A stretch of DNA of 64,000 nt, taken from assembly GCA_902825775.1 (NCBI GenBank), contig CADECF010000010.1, positions 101,151 to 165,150 on the forward strand. Reading direction: 5' to 3'. The notes beneath the pieces were generated by a model. The model was given only the letters and a program-made list of their open reading frames with translations, searched no databases and had not been told where the DNA came from. Below, piece by piece: positions 56,149 through 64,000 of this stretch; positions within the stretch are counted from its first letter, which is position 1; each line of letters starts with the position of its first letter. The translations under genes and the position numbers were made by a program. This DNA comes from an uncultured Lysobacteraceae bacterium (GTDB lineage Bacteria; Pseudomonadota; Gammaproteobacteria; Xanthomonadales; Xanthomonadaceae).

Positions 56149-59100
56149 TTAAAGCGCTTTTCCGCCGAACTTGTAGGTGAACTGCAGGTAGTAGCTGCGT
56201 CCCAGCGTGTCGAACCACGACACGTCGTAATAGGGATACGCGGTGTAGGTCTTGTCCCGCGGCGGCATCTTGTCGAACAGGTTGTCCACCGCCAGCGATA
56301 GCCGCATGTGGTCGGTGAAGCGGTACTGCAGCGTCGCGTTGTAGCGGTACGTGGCGGCGATGTAGGGGCTGCCGGCCTCCGGGTCCTCAGGATCGAAAAC
56401 GCCGTCGTACGAATCGGAATTGGGCAGGCGGCCGAGACGTTCGCCGTGCAGGCTCGCGGTCCAGGCGTTCTTCTCCCAGGACACCGTAGCGCTGGCCTTG
56501 GTGCGCGGGATGTCGAAGCCGCTGTTGACAGCGAATTCGTCCTCGATCACATCGCCGTCGAACTGCTGGAACGTGTGCTCGCGCACCCAGGTGTAGTTGC
56601 CGGTGAAGCGGAAATCGCCGATCCGCGTCGGCAGCCGGAAATGCGTGCTGAAATCGATGCCGCTGGTGCTTTCGCGGGCGACGTTGATCGGATTGGTGTA
56701 GATGCCGTACAGCCTGCCGTCGATGCGGGTCACGCGTGAGATGGCGTCCACGCAGGTCGGCGAATTGGGATCCACCGGCGTGCCGTCCACGCGCGAGCCG
56801 ATCCGGCAATTGGCTTCGTCCTGCAGGATGGCGTCGTTGCGCATGTCCTGCACCTGGTCGCGCATATGGATGTCGAAATAGTCCATCGACAGGTCGAAAT
56901 TCTCGCTCGGCGACCACACCAGGCCCGCGGTCCAGGAAGTGCTGGTTTCCGCATCGAGTTCGCGGTTGCCCGAACGCGTGCGGATCAGGCCCTCGTCGCC
57001 CCAACTGCAATCCTCGAACGTCTCGCCCGGTTCTTCGGTGCGGCAGCGGTAATAGTCCACGCCGGACGTCTCGTCGTTGCCCAACCCCGCATAGATGTAA
57101 TGCAGATCGGCCGCGCGGAATGCGGTGCCGTAGGAGCCGCGCACCAGCAGGCTGTCGACCGGGCGCCATTCCAGGCCGGCGCTGTAGGTGAATTTGCCGA
57201 CTTCATTGCCCGCGTAGCGATACTGGTCGTAGCGCCCGGCGGCGCTGAGGTTGAGCGTTTCGGCCAACGGCATGCGCAGTTCGCCGGCGGCCGCCCAGCG
57301 ATCGCGGCTGCCTTTGCCGTTGGAGTCTTTCCAGCTGTAGTAGTAGTACTCGAGCGCGTGCGGATCCGGATTGAGATCGTACGATTGGTTGCCGACTTCG
57401 AATACGCCGGCGAAACCCGCAGGCCCGGCCGGCATTTCGAACAGATCGGTATTGGTCACCGTGAACGACAGCGTGTCGGTGCGCGACCTCGGATGATAGG
57501 TGGTGTAGTCGGCGATCGAGTCGTATTCGGCGCGCGTGAGCGGCGTGTACAGGCGGTTCGGATCGGCGTTGAAGATCGGCAGGTCGTAAGTGGGATCTAC
57601 GCCCAGCTGCGGGCCCAGAAACAAATTGTTCGCCGCCGCCGCGACGATCTGCGGCCAGCCGATCTCGGATTTGTATTGCGAATGGCTGAACGCCGCTTCC
57701 CAGTCCCAATCCTCGCCGAACACGCCCTTGAAGCCGGTGACCACGCCGAACGTCTTCTGCTTGTTGCGGATCATGCCCTGGTCCAGGCCGCCCATTTCCT
57801 CGGGCGAAAACTGGCGCTGCCAATACTCGACGCGGTTGGTGGCCTGGTTGAAGAAATAGCCTTCCTCGTTGCCGTCGGGCGCCATGTAGCTCCAGCTGCG
57901 CACGTCGGTGAACAGTTCGACTTCGTGGTAGCCCATCTGCACTTCGGCGAACCACTCGGTATCGCCGTCGAAGGCGTAGCTCATCGAGCCGTAAGCGTTG
58001 GCGCCGCGGCGTTTGCTGATGATCGTTCCGTAGCCGATGGATTCGTCGCTGCCGCAGAAACGGCCGGGCGGATAGTCGTCGGCGACGGGGTCGTAGCGTC
58101 CCCAGTTCGGCCGGCTGGCCCGGTAGGTCGATCCTTTGTTGAGATAGGCCAGCGCATCGCAGGTGGCTTGGCCGGGATCGACGTAGTATTCGTTGTCGCC
58201 GTCGTCCGGATCCCATGCGGTCTGCAGGAATGCGCGCCGCGACGTCGCACCCGGATCGGGCGAATCCTTCGTCGAATCCTGCAGGCTGCGTTCGTAGGCC
58301 CACAGCGGTTTCTGGTCGAGCAGTTCGATGCCGTACACGGCATTGAAGGCGCCGCGCGAGAAGCCCGACGACAGGCTCAGCTTGATCGATTCGCCGCCGC
58401 CGCGTTCGGTATCGCCGTAGCGCAAATCGACGGTGGTGCCGTCGGCGTAGTCCTTGAGGATGAAGTTGACGACGCCGGAAATCGCATCCGAGCCGTACAC
58501 CGCCGACGCGCTGCCGGTCAGCACTTCGATGCGGTCGACCATGCCCAACGGAATGTTGGAGATGTCGGTGAAGTTGCTGCGGCCTTTGAACGGCATCGGA
58601 AAGTCGGCGATGCGGCGGCCGTTGACCAGGACCAGTGTGTGGTTGGGACCCAGGCCGCGCAGATCGACCTGTTCCGCGCCGGGCGAGAAATCGCCGCCGC
58701 TGAAGGATTGCTGGCTCTGGGTCTCGCCGCCGTTCTGGGTCATCGCCCGCAGTACGTCGGGAACGCTGGTGAAGCCGCTGGCCTGGATGTCCGCGGAAGT
58801 GACCACGGTTACCGGCGCCGGCCCTTCGGCCTGCGCGCGCGGAATGCGCGAGCCGGTCACCTGTACCGTTTCCAGCGTGGTCGTTTGCTGCGCGCCGGCG
58901 TCGGCCGATGCGCCGCCGGAAGCGGCGGGCGCTGCAGGCGCCGCACGAGGCGCCGCGGAGGTTTCGCTCTTCACGATCACGACCGCACCCGATGCGTCGC
59001 GCCGCGCCGCATAACCGCTGCCGCGCAACAAGCGGTCGAGCGCTTCGTCGGACGAGCGCGCGCCCTGCACGCCGGGCGTGCGCAATCCTTTCAATTGATC

Positions 59101-59268
59101 GGCGCGATAGACGAACTGCGCGCCGGATTGCTTGGCCAGCGAATCCAATGCGGAGACCAGGTCGCCGGCAGGTATATCGATCCGCGCCGGAGCGCCGGTT
59201 TGCGCATGGGCGGCCAAAGCCGCAGAACAGGCTAATGCGAGCAGCAAGACACGGAACGAACGCACCAT
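56149..59268 (-). CDS. TonB-dependent receptor with STN signalling domain
   Basis: A 1039-residue outer membrane receptor. After a signal peptide (about 1-24) comes a secretin/TonB N-terminal (STN) domain (about 27-100: IDIPAGDLVSALDSLAKQSG), an Ala/Pro/Ser linker, a TonB box (LETVQVTGSRI), a plug with VNGRRIADFPMPFKGRSN and GSASAVYGSDAISGVVNFIL, and a large barrel ending YKFGGKAL. The STN domain links it to the FecR and FecI-like proteins encoded upstream. The ligand is unknown; the neighbouring cyanophycinase and isoaspartyl peptidase suggest a peptide polymer or dipeptide. Confidence 0.92.
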   Translation of the reverse strand: MVRSFRVLLLALACSAALAAHAQTGAPARIDIPAGDLVSALDSLAKQSGAQFVYRADQLKGLRTPGVQGARSSDEALDRLLRGSGYAARRDASGAVVIVKSETSAAPRAAPAAPAASGGASADAGAQQTTTLETVQVTGSRIPRAQAEGPAPVTVVTSADIQASGFTSVPDVLRAMTQNGGETQSQQSFSGGDFSPGAEQVDLRGLGPNHTLVLVNGRRIADFPMPFKGRSNFTDISNIPLGMVDRIEVLTGSASAVYGSDAISGVVNFILKDYADGTTVDLRYGDTERGGGESIKLSLSSGFSRGAFNAVYGIELLDQKPLWAYERSLQDSTKDSPDPGATSRRAFLQTAWDPDDGDNEYYVDPGQATCDALAYLNKGSTYRASRPNWGRYDPVADDYPPGRFCGSDESIGYGTIISKRRGANAYGSMSYAFDGDTEWFAEVQMGYHEVELFTDVRSWSYMAPDGNEEGYFFNQATNRVEYWQRQFSPEEMGGLDQGMIRNKQKTFGVVTGFKGVFGEDWDWEAAFSHSQYKSEIGWPQIVAAAANNLFLGPQLGVDPTYDLPIFNADPNRLYTPLTRAEYDSIADYTTYHPRSRTDTLSFTVTNTDLFEMPAGPAGFAGVFEVGNQSYDLNPDPHALEYYYYSWKDSNGKGSRDRWAAAGELRMPLAETLNLSAAGRYDQYRYAGNEVGKFTYSAGLEWRPVDSLLVRGSYGTAFRAADLHYIYAGLGNDETSGVDYYRCRTEEPGETFEDCSWGDEGLIRTRSGNRELDAETSTSWTAGLVWSPSENFDLSMDYFDIHMRDQVQDMRNDAILQDEANCRIGSRVDGTPVDPNSPTCVDAISRVTRIDGRLYGIYTNPINVARESTSGIDFSTHFRLPTRIGDFRFTGNYTWVREHTFQQFDGDVIEDEFAVNSGFDIPRTKASATVSWEKNAWTASLHGERLGRLPNSDSYDGVFDPEDPEAGSPYIAATYRYNATLQYRFTDHMRLSLAVDNLFDKMPPRDKTYTAYPYYDVSWFDTLGRSYYLQFTYKFGGKAL

Positions 59269-59360
59269 CGGGTTCCCCTCCCCATCGGCGCACGAAACGG
59301 CACCGTATGACAGTGGGGACGAACGAGTCCGGAAAATCCCCCGTCCGAATGCGACCGGCG

Positions 59361-60419
59361 TCACTGACTGTGCAAGACGATGCGATCGTCCCGGTGCTCG
59401 GCGCGGACCGGGAAGCCCTGTTCCAGCAACCGCACGAACACATCGGTATTGGACCAGCGGAAGTTGCCGCCGACCCGCATCGCCGCGACCTGGGCATCGC
59501 CCATCACGATCTTGCGGGCGTTGTAGCGGTTGAATTCGGCCGCGGCCTCGGCCAGCGGCGTGTCGTGGAAGGCCAGGAATCCGCTGCGCCAGTTGAGCTG
59601 CAGCTCGGCCTCTTCCACCGAACCCGACCGCACCAGCACGCCGTTGCTGCTGATCAAGGCCACGCTGCCGGCGGGCAGCAGAGTGGTGGGCTGCGGATGC
59701 TGGCCCGGCGCGGCGTCGGTTTCCAGACGCACCGTGCCCTCGGTGACGACCACGCGCAGGTTCTCAGCATCGCGGCGCACCGCGAAACGCGTGCCGACGG
59801 CGACGGCGCGGCGTCCGCCGGCGCCGACCACGAACGGCCGGCTGCGGTCTTTGGCGACATCGAAAAAGGCTTCGCCCTGCTGCAGATCGATATGGCGTTC
59901 GCCGTGCGACATCGATACCAGGATGCGGCTGTCGCTGCTCAGCGTGGCGCGGGAACCGTCGGCCATCGGTATCAGGCGCAGTTCGCCGATGCCCGACTGA
60001 TATGGAGTCTGTTCGACGGCCGTGAAATAGCGCCAAGTCCATGCCGACGAAACCGCGATCAGCAGCGCCGCCGCCGTGCCGAAGTAGCGCGCCATTCGCG
60101 TACCGCGCCGCGCTGCGCGAGGCGCGAAAGCCCGTGCGGCGCTCGAAATCTCGTTAGCGGATTCGCGTTGGCTCAGGAACGGGGACGGCGCCCACTGCCC
60201 GCGCTCGGGCAGAGTGCCGTGCGGCAGCCCCGCGCCCAGCGCTTTCAACCGGTCGCTTTGTTGCCACGCGCTTTCCAAACGCAAGAAGGCGACGCGATGC
60301 GCGGTCGAAGCCGACAGCCAAGCCTCCAGACGCGCTTGGTCGCGCTCGGACCAGCGTCCGCCGTCGCGCTGCGCCAGCCAGGCCGCGGCGGTGCGTTCAA
60401 TCTGCCTGCTGTTGCTCAT
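59361..60419 (-). CDS. FecR-family transmembrane anti-sigma regulator
   Basis: A 352-residue inner membrane regulator. It has an N-terminal cytoplasmic DUF4880 region (WLAQRDGGRWSERDQARLEA), one transmembrane helix near residue 118 (YFGTAAALLIAVSSAWTW), a FecR domain (ELRLIPMADGSRATLSSDSR, GEAFFDVAKDRSRPFVVGAG) and a C-terminal STN-like DUF4974 domain. It should relay ligand binding from the receptor to the sigma factor. Its start overlaps the sigma factor end by 23 bases. The receptor gene starts 92 bases downstream. Confidence 0.9.
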   Translation of the reverse strand: MSNSRQIERTAAAWLAQRDGGRWSERDQARLEAWLSASTAHRVAFLRLESAWQQSDRLKALGAGLPHGTLPERGQWAPSPFLSQRESANEISSAARAFAPRAARRGTRMARYFGTAAALLIAVSSAWTWRYFTAVEQTPYQSGIGELRLIPMADGSRATLSSDSRILVSMSHGERHIDLQQGEAFFDVAKDRSRPFVVGAGGRRAVAVGTRFAVRRDAENLRVVVTEGTVRLETDAAPGQHPQPTTLLPAGSVALISSNGVLVRSGSVEEAELQLNWRSGFLAFHDTPLAEAAAEFNRYNARKIVMGDAQVAAMRVGGNFRWSNTDVFVRLLEQGFPVRAEHRDDRIVLHSQ

Positions 60420-60984
60420 GGCCCGTTTCCCGTCCGGCGTCCGCTGCCTGTCGCGAGCGACCGGCTTGCGCCGAATCGCCGCCGTAAAAATGCTCGGCGA
60501 TCATCCGAACGCCTTTCGCGACATGTTTCTCCACGGTCTTCTCTGTAATGCCCAGGCGCGCTGCGACTTCTTTTTGCGGCAGTTCTTCCACGCGCCGCAG
60601 CCAGACTACTTCCCGGCACCGGTCCGGAAGTCGGTCGAAGGCTTCGGCCAGCTGCCTGAGCACCTGCCGCGCGCCCAGGCGGCGCTCCGGCGAGATCTCG
60701 TCTATCAAGACGTTCATCGAGTCGAAATCACCCACTGTCTCGATCGACACCACCCGCCCGCGCCGCAGCCGGTCGGTCATCAGATGCCGCGCGGTGGCGA
60801 ACAGGAACGACTTGGGCATCGCCGGCCGCGCCTTGCCGGCGGCTTCGTAGATGCGTACGTACACTTCCTGGCGCAGATCGTGGATATCGTCGCGCTGCGG
60901 CCAGCAGCGCCGCAGATATAGCACCAGCGAATCCTCGTGGACGAGGATTTCGCGGGCGAACCAGGCGTCGAGCGACTCGTCCAT
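60397..60984 (-). CDS. FecI-like ECF sigma factor
   Basis: A 195-residue ECF sigma factor. Region 2 includes DDIHDLRQEVYVRIYEAAGK and FATARHLMTDRLRRGRVVSI; region 4 includes AFDRLPDRCREVVWLRRVEE and QKEVAARLGITEKTVEKHVA. The start is the first Met after the long open upstream frame and fits the family. It heads sigma-FecR-receptor and is divergent from the cyanophycinase gene over 144 bases. Confidence 0.9.
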   Translation of the reverse strand: MDESLDAWFAREILVHEDSLVLYLRRCWPQRDDIHDLRQEVYVRIYEAAGKARPAMPKSFLFATARHLMTDRLRRGRVVSIETVGDFDSMNVLIDEISPERRLGARQVLRQLAEAFDRLPDRCREVVWLRRVEELPQKEVAARLGITEKTVEKHVAKGVRMIAEHFYGGDSAQAGRSRQAADAGRETGHEQQQAD

Positions 60985-61128
60985 GTCCGCGACCTTACCC
61001 GATCGCGGCCGGCTGAAAAGCCATCGCGAAAATAAATTTCCGCGACGCGCGCCGGGATGGGGGATGCTGCGCTTCCACTCGTCTCGGGCTTCATGGGCCG
61101 CGCGAAAACGGGCTGGGGAGACGGAATC

Positions 61129-62151
61129 ATGGGTTTGCGGTCGAAGACATCTTTCGGATGCATCGCGTTGTACTTGGCGTTGCTCTGTTGCGCGGTCGCC
61201 TTCGCGGCGCCGAAGGCGGGAGGGCCGGGTTACCGCTATTTCGAGATCGGCGATGCGCATGCGGCACGGCCCGGCCCGACTAAGGCCGGCCTGATGCTGG
61301 TCGGCGGCGGCGACTGGCCTTACGACGCCTTCCGCTGGATGATCGAACGGGCGGGCCACGGCCGCATCGTGATCCTGCGCGCGTCGGGGACCACCGAGGC
61401 GCAGGACGAATTCTTCAAGGACATCGGCGGCATCACCGCAGCGCAGACGCTCGTCTTCAGCGATCGCCGCGCCGCCAGCGATCCGAAAGTGCTGGAGATC
61501 GTGCGCAACGCGGACGGCATCTTCCTGGCCGGCGGCGACCAGTCCAATTATGTGAACTACTGGAAGGGCACGCCGCTCAACAAGCTGCTCGATGAGCACG
61601 TCCGCGCCGGCAAGCCGATCGGCGGCACCAGCGCCGGGCTGGCGATCCTGGGCGCCTGGTCGTACGGCGCGATGGACGGCGGCAGCGTGGTGTCGGAAAC
61701 CGCGCTCAAAAATCCGATGAGTTCGGAAGTCACCCTGGTCGGCGATTTCCTGCACATGCCTTACCTGGAGAACGTGATCACGGACAGCCACTTCGGCAAA
61801 CGCGAGCGCTTGGGCCGGTTGATCGCCTTCATCGCCCGGTTGTCGAAAGAACAGGGCAGGACCGATCTGGCCGGCATCGGCGTGGACGAGTACACCGCGC
61901 TGTGCATCGACGATGCCGGCATCGGGCGGGTATTCACCGGCAATGGCGGCTATGCCTGGCTGGTGAGGCCGCAGCGGCAGGCGGACGAGTTCGGCGCGGG
62001 TCGGCCGCTGACGTTCCGTGCGGTGCCGGTGGTCGGCATCGGCACCGAGAGCGTGCTTCGTCTCCCGGGCTTTCAGGTGGAAAAACCATCGTTTTCAAAT
62101 ACTTACGATGTAGTTGGTGGGAGAATGTCGACTGCGGCAGCTACCCACTGA
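61129..62151 (+). CDS. Exported cyanophycinase-like S51 peptidase
   Basis: A 340-residue protein of the S51 family. A signal peptide (about 1-27, with a Cys-Cys before AVAFAA) marks export. The catalytic nucleophile Ser168 lies in KPIGGTSAGLAILGAW, and FLAGGDQSNYVNYW supplies the GGDQ oxyanion/substrate region near 135-138. Cyanophycinases cut the poly-Asp/Arg polymer to beta-Asp-Arg dipeptides; other S51 members cut Asp-X dipeptides. The start at 61129 has GGGAG nine bases away; an earlier in-frame ATG is at 61057. It is followed by an isoaspartyl peptidase gene. Confidence 0.85.
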   Translation: MGLRSKTSFGCIALYLALLCCAVAFAAPKAGGPGYRYFEIGDAHAARPGPTKAGLMLVGGGDWPYDAFRWMIERAGHGRIVILRASGTTEAQDEFFKDIGGITAAQTLVFSDRRAASDPKVLEIVRNADGIFLAGGDQSNYVNYWKGTPLNKLLDEHVRAGKPIGGTSAGLAILGAWSYGAMDGGSVVSETALKNPMSSEVTLVGDFLHMPYLENVITDSHFGKRERLGRLIAFIARLSKEQGRTDLAGIGVDEYTALCIDDAGIGRVFTGNGGYAWLVRPQRQADEFGAGRPLTFRAVPVVGIGTESVLRLPGFQVEKPSFSNTYDVVGGRMSTAAATH

Positions 62152-62169
62152 CCCCTACGCATTGGCTTT

Positions 62170-62250
62170 TCGTGGGAGCGGCTTGAGCCGCGAGCTTTTG
62201 CCAGATGGACGCCTACTTGAAGAGCTCGCGGCTCAAGCCGCTCCCACAAA
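62170..62250. repeat. Paired inverted REP-like repeat between the two peptidase genes
   Basis: GTGGGAGCGGCTTGAGCCGC and its inverted copy surround a 25-base spacer. They leave about 80 bases before the isoaspartyl peptidase start. Confidence 0.85.
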
Positions 62251-62276
62251 GAGCCCTCATTAGAATCGCCTTGCGG

Positions 62277-62311
62277 CGCCTGTCGCCTGTCGCCTGTCGC
62301 CTACCGCCTAC
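62277..62311 (+). repeat. Tandem 7-bp repeat upstream of the isoaspartyl peptidase
   Basis: Three copies of CGCCTGT are followed by two of CGCCTAC and a partial CGCTTTC. The tract ends seven bases before the CGGAG ribosome-binding site and 18 bases before the ATG. Slippage could change spacing from a promoter. Confidence 0.85.
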
Positions 62312-62329
62312 CGCTTTCCGGAGCCCAAA

Positions 62330-63364
62330 ATGACCCGAATCCTGCGTTCCTGCCTCGTCCTGCTGCTATGTTCGGCCCCGATGGCCTATGCCGCAGACGC
62401 GCCCAAACCTCTGCTGATCATCCACGGCGGTGCCGGCGTGGAGCGCAAGGGCATGACTCCGGAAGACGAAAAGGCCGCCCGCGCCGCGCTGGAATCGGCC
62501 CTGCGCCGCGGCCATGCCGCGCTGACCGCCGGGAAGCCCGCCTTGGAGGCGGTGATCGCGGCGATCACGACCCTTGAGGACGACCCCAACTTCAACGCCG
62601 GCAAAGGCGCCGTCTTCAACCATGACGGAAAGAATGAGCTCGACGCCTCGCTGATGGACGGCGCCACCCTGAATGCCGGCGCCGTGGCCGGCGTGCATCG
62701 GGTCAAGAACCCGATCCTGCTGGCCCGGGCCGTGATGGAGCGCTCCAAGCACGTGATGATGGTGGGCGACGGCGCCGAGGCCTTCGCCAAGGAACAGGGC
62801 ATCGAACTGGTCGATCCGTCCTACTTCCGCACCGAAAAGCGCTGGCAGCAGCTGCAGCAGGCGCTCAAGGAAGAAGCCGCCGGCCAGGCCCATGCCGACC
62901 TGGAGACCGCCAAGCACTTCGGCACGGTCGGCGCGGCCGCCCTGGATGCCCAGGGCCATCTTGCGGCCGGGACCTCGACCGGCGGCATGACCAATAAGCG
63001 CTACGGCCGGGTCGGGGACTCGCCGATCATCGGCGCCGGCACCTACGCCAACGCCAGCTGCGCGGTTTCCGGCACCGGTTGGGGCGAGTTCTACATCCGC
63101 ACCGCGGCCGCCCACGACATCTGCGCCCGGGTGGCTTACCTGAAGGAAACCCCGGCCCAGGCCGGCGAGGCGGTCATCGACCAGGTCATCCCCAAGCTGG
63201 GCGGGGATGGCGGGGCGATCGTGCTCGGCGCCGACGGCAGCGCGGCCTTCCCGTTCAATACCGAGGGCATGTTCCGGGGCTGGATCGGCGCCGACGGTGT
63301 GCCGCATGTGGCGATCTATTCCGACGATCCGCTGCCGATGCCGCCCGGCAAAACCGGCAAGTAG
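62330..63364 (+). CDS. Exported isoaspartyl peptidase / plant-type L-asparaginase
   Basis: A 344-residue Ntn-hydrolase with a signal peptide (about 1-21, ending AYA). The self-cleavage site GTVGAAALD gives the N-terminal nucleophile Thr199, and downstream GTSTGGMTNKRYGRVGDSPI and the segment GAGTYANASCAVSGTGWGE are standard. It should release Asp from beta-aspartyl dipeptides. Coming directly after a cyanophycinase it would finish cyanophycin breakdown to Asp and Arg. The CGGAG site lies before the ATG. A terminator follows. Confidence 0.92.
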   Translation: MTRILRSCLVLLLCSAPMAYAADAPKPLLIIHGGAGVERKGMTPEDEKAARAALESALRRGHAALTAGKPALEAVIAAITTLEDDPNFNAGKGAVFNHDGKNELDASLMDGATLNAGAVAGVHRVKNPILLARAVMERSKHVMMVGDGAEAFAKEQGIELVDPSYFRTEKRWQQLQQALKEEAAGQAHADLETAKHFGTVGAAALDAQGHLAAGTSTGGMTNKRYGRVGDSPIIGAGTYANASCAVSGTGWGEFYIRTAAAHDICARVAYLKETPAQAGEAVIDQVIPKLGGDGGAIVLGADGSAAFPFNTEGMFRGWIGADGVPHVAIYSDDPLPMPPGKTGK

Positions 63365-63388
63365 TCGCCCGATTCTGCCGTAAAGCGC

Positions 63389-63440
63389 TCTTGTGGGAGG
63401 GGCTTCAGCCCCGACTGTCGGGGCTGAAGCCCTTCCCACC
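63389..63440. repeat. REP-like inverted repeat after the isoaspartyl peptidase
   Basis: GTGGGAGGGGCTTCAGCCCC and its near complement form a hairpin. It is a variant of the AGCGGCTTCAGCCGC family. Confidence 0.75.
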
Positions 63441-63493
63441 AGAGCCGGTCCGGCCCGCCGCCCTGAACAGAATCTCCGCACAGGCCGGGTCCG

Positions 63494-63517
63494 AATCGGG
63501 CCCGGCCCGATTTTTGT
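63494..63517 (+). terminator. Terminator before the tRNA cluster
   Basis: The palindrome ATCGGGCC-C-GGCCCGAT is followed by TTTTGTTAG. It separates the isoaspartyl peptidase gene from the tRNA promoter. Confidence 0.85.
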
Positions 63518-63527
63518 TAGCGCGGCG

Positions 63528-63556
63528 TTGACAGAAAAACGCCCTGGCTTCAAAAT
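63528..63556 (+). promoter_or_regulatory. Promoter of the tRNA-tuf operon
   Basis: TTGACA (63528-63533), a 17-base spacer, and CAAAAT (63551-63556), followed by the GC-rich discriminator CGCGGGC. The perfect -35 and GC-rich discriminator fit a stable-RNA promoter under stringent control. Confidence 0.75.
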
Positions 63557-63588
63557 CGCGGGCTGTTTCACGGCTTTATGGAACGACC

Positions 63589-63674
63589 GGAGGGATACCC
63601 AAGCGGCCAACGGGGGCAGACTGTAAATCTGCTGGCTTACGCCTTCGGTGGTTCGAATCCACCTCCCTCCACCA
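63589..63674 (+). tRNA. tRNA-Tyr (GUA anticodon)
   Basis: Acceptor GGAGGGA pairs with TCCCTCC; the anticodon arm is GCAGA-CTGTAAA-TCTGC with GTA; a long variable arm, as expected for bacterial tRNA-Tyr; T arm GGTGG-TTCGAAT-CCACC; CCA encoded. Confidence 0.97.
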
Positions 63675-63702
63675 GTTTCATGCGGCAAAAGGTTCTCCCG
63701 GT

Positions 63703-63776
63703 GCGGGAGTAGTTCAATGGTAGAACATCAGTTTTCCAAACTGATTACGAGGGTTCGATTCCCTTCTCCCGCTCCA
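63703..63776 (+). tRNA. tRNA-Gly (UCC anticodon)
   Basis: Acceptor GCGGGAG pairs with CTCCCGC; anticodon arm TCAGT-TTTCCAA-ACTGA with TCC; T arm GAGGG-TTCGATT-CCCTT; CCA encoded. Confidence 0.97.
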
Positions 63777-63817
63777 CCCCTACATTGATAAACCCGCACC
63801 GCGCCACAAGATACAAC

Positions 63818-63893
63818 GCTCACGTAGCTCAGTCGGTAGAGCACCTCCTTGGTAAGGAGGAGGTCGATGGTTCGATTCCATTCGTGAGCACCA
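63818..63893 (+). tRNA. tRNA-Thr (GGU anticodon)
   Basis: Acceptor GCTCACG pairs with CGTGAGC; anticodon loop TTGGTAA with GGT between CCTCC and GGAGG; T arm with TTCGATT; CCA encoded. tRNA-Tyr, -Gly and -Thr before tuf is the conserved gammaproteobacterial order. Confidence 0.97.
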
Positions 63894-63947
63894 TACAAGC
63901 AGCACGTCCAACACGCCTTCCACCAATTCAAAGTCAGCGAGAAAGTC

Positions 63948-64000
63948 ATGGCCAAGGGTAAATTCGAGCGCACCAAGCCCCACGTGAACGTGGGTACGAT
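63948..64000 (+). CDS. tuf: Elongation factor Tu, N-terminal start (partial)
   Basis: The frame MAKGKFERTKPHVNVGT matches the N-terminus of EF-Tu and is cut by the window end. EF-Tu delivers aminoacyl-tRNA to the ribosome. It is co-transcribed with the tRNA genes upstream. An AGCGAGAAAG stretch precedes the ATG. The arrangement suggests the tufB copy of the secE-nusG side. Confidence 0.95.
   Translation, partial: MAKGKFERTKPHVNVGT

Overview
This window is a chromosomal segment of a GC-rich gammaproteobacterium, most probably a Lysobacter-like member of the Xanthomonadaceae. The clues are the gene order TPR-lolB-ispE-tRNA-Gln-prs-rplY-pth-ychF, the run tRNA-Tyr/Gly/Thr just before an EF-Tu gene, a split three-gene transhydrogenase, several large TonB-dependent receptors, a set of secreted M4/M28 peptidases, and very many GTAG-headed palindromic intergenic repeats. 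No phage, insertion sequence, rRNA or CRISPR array was found. Identifications come from reading motifs by eye; no database search was run.

Layout. 1-7.4 kb: GST tail, DMT transporter, msrA, divergent oxyR / ahpC-ahpD with a visible OxyR-type operator, and an exported M1 aminopeptidase. 7.6-14.2 kb: prmC, proline iminopeptidase, a PhnA-like small protein, a leftward nitroreductase-exonuclease-Nudix operon, and a DUF1631 protein. 14.7-19.6 kb: transhydrogenase genes pntAA and pntAB-pntB, separated by an opposite-strand sigma factor / anti-sigma-like / DUF3106 operon and an Arg/Asp-rich repeat protein. 19.7-28.4 kb: small membrane proteins, an Oar-like TonB receptor, and a MocR regulator divergent from a membrane protein with a striking operator array. 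28.5-37.0 kb: sufT, then a secreted protease cluster (M4, M28, M4) with shared PPC and P domains and matching Clp/CRP-type promoters and leaders. 37.7-41.5 kb: a leftward operon of wrbA, DUF2069, a secreted protein, a half-size asparaginase and a TPR-sulfotransferase. 41.7-48.7 kb: yihY-tlpA-acyP, ppk2, moaB with an XRE regulator, and hemA-prfA-GNAT. 48.7-55.9 kb: the TPR-lolB-ispE-tRNA-prs-rplY-pth-ychF housekeeping block. 56.1-63.4 kb: a FecI/FecR/TonB-receptor module divergent from a secreted cyanophycinase and an isoaspartyl peptidase. 63.5-64 kb: three tRNAs and the start of tuf.

How the parts may work together. The 56-63 kb block reads as a possible outer-membrane uptake plus beta-aspartyl peptide degradation locus (cyanophycin or a similar polymer); this is the best candidate for an undescribed system. 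The protease cluster looks co-regulated by a cAMP-receptor-like protein and may have an added post-transcriptional leader control. The intergenic repeats are structurally active: they supply the stop codons of several genes, they form a 70-residue extension at the lolB start, and two copies of a 0.33-0.35 kb element flank a 12-kb segment holding the protease cluster.
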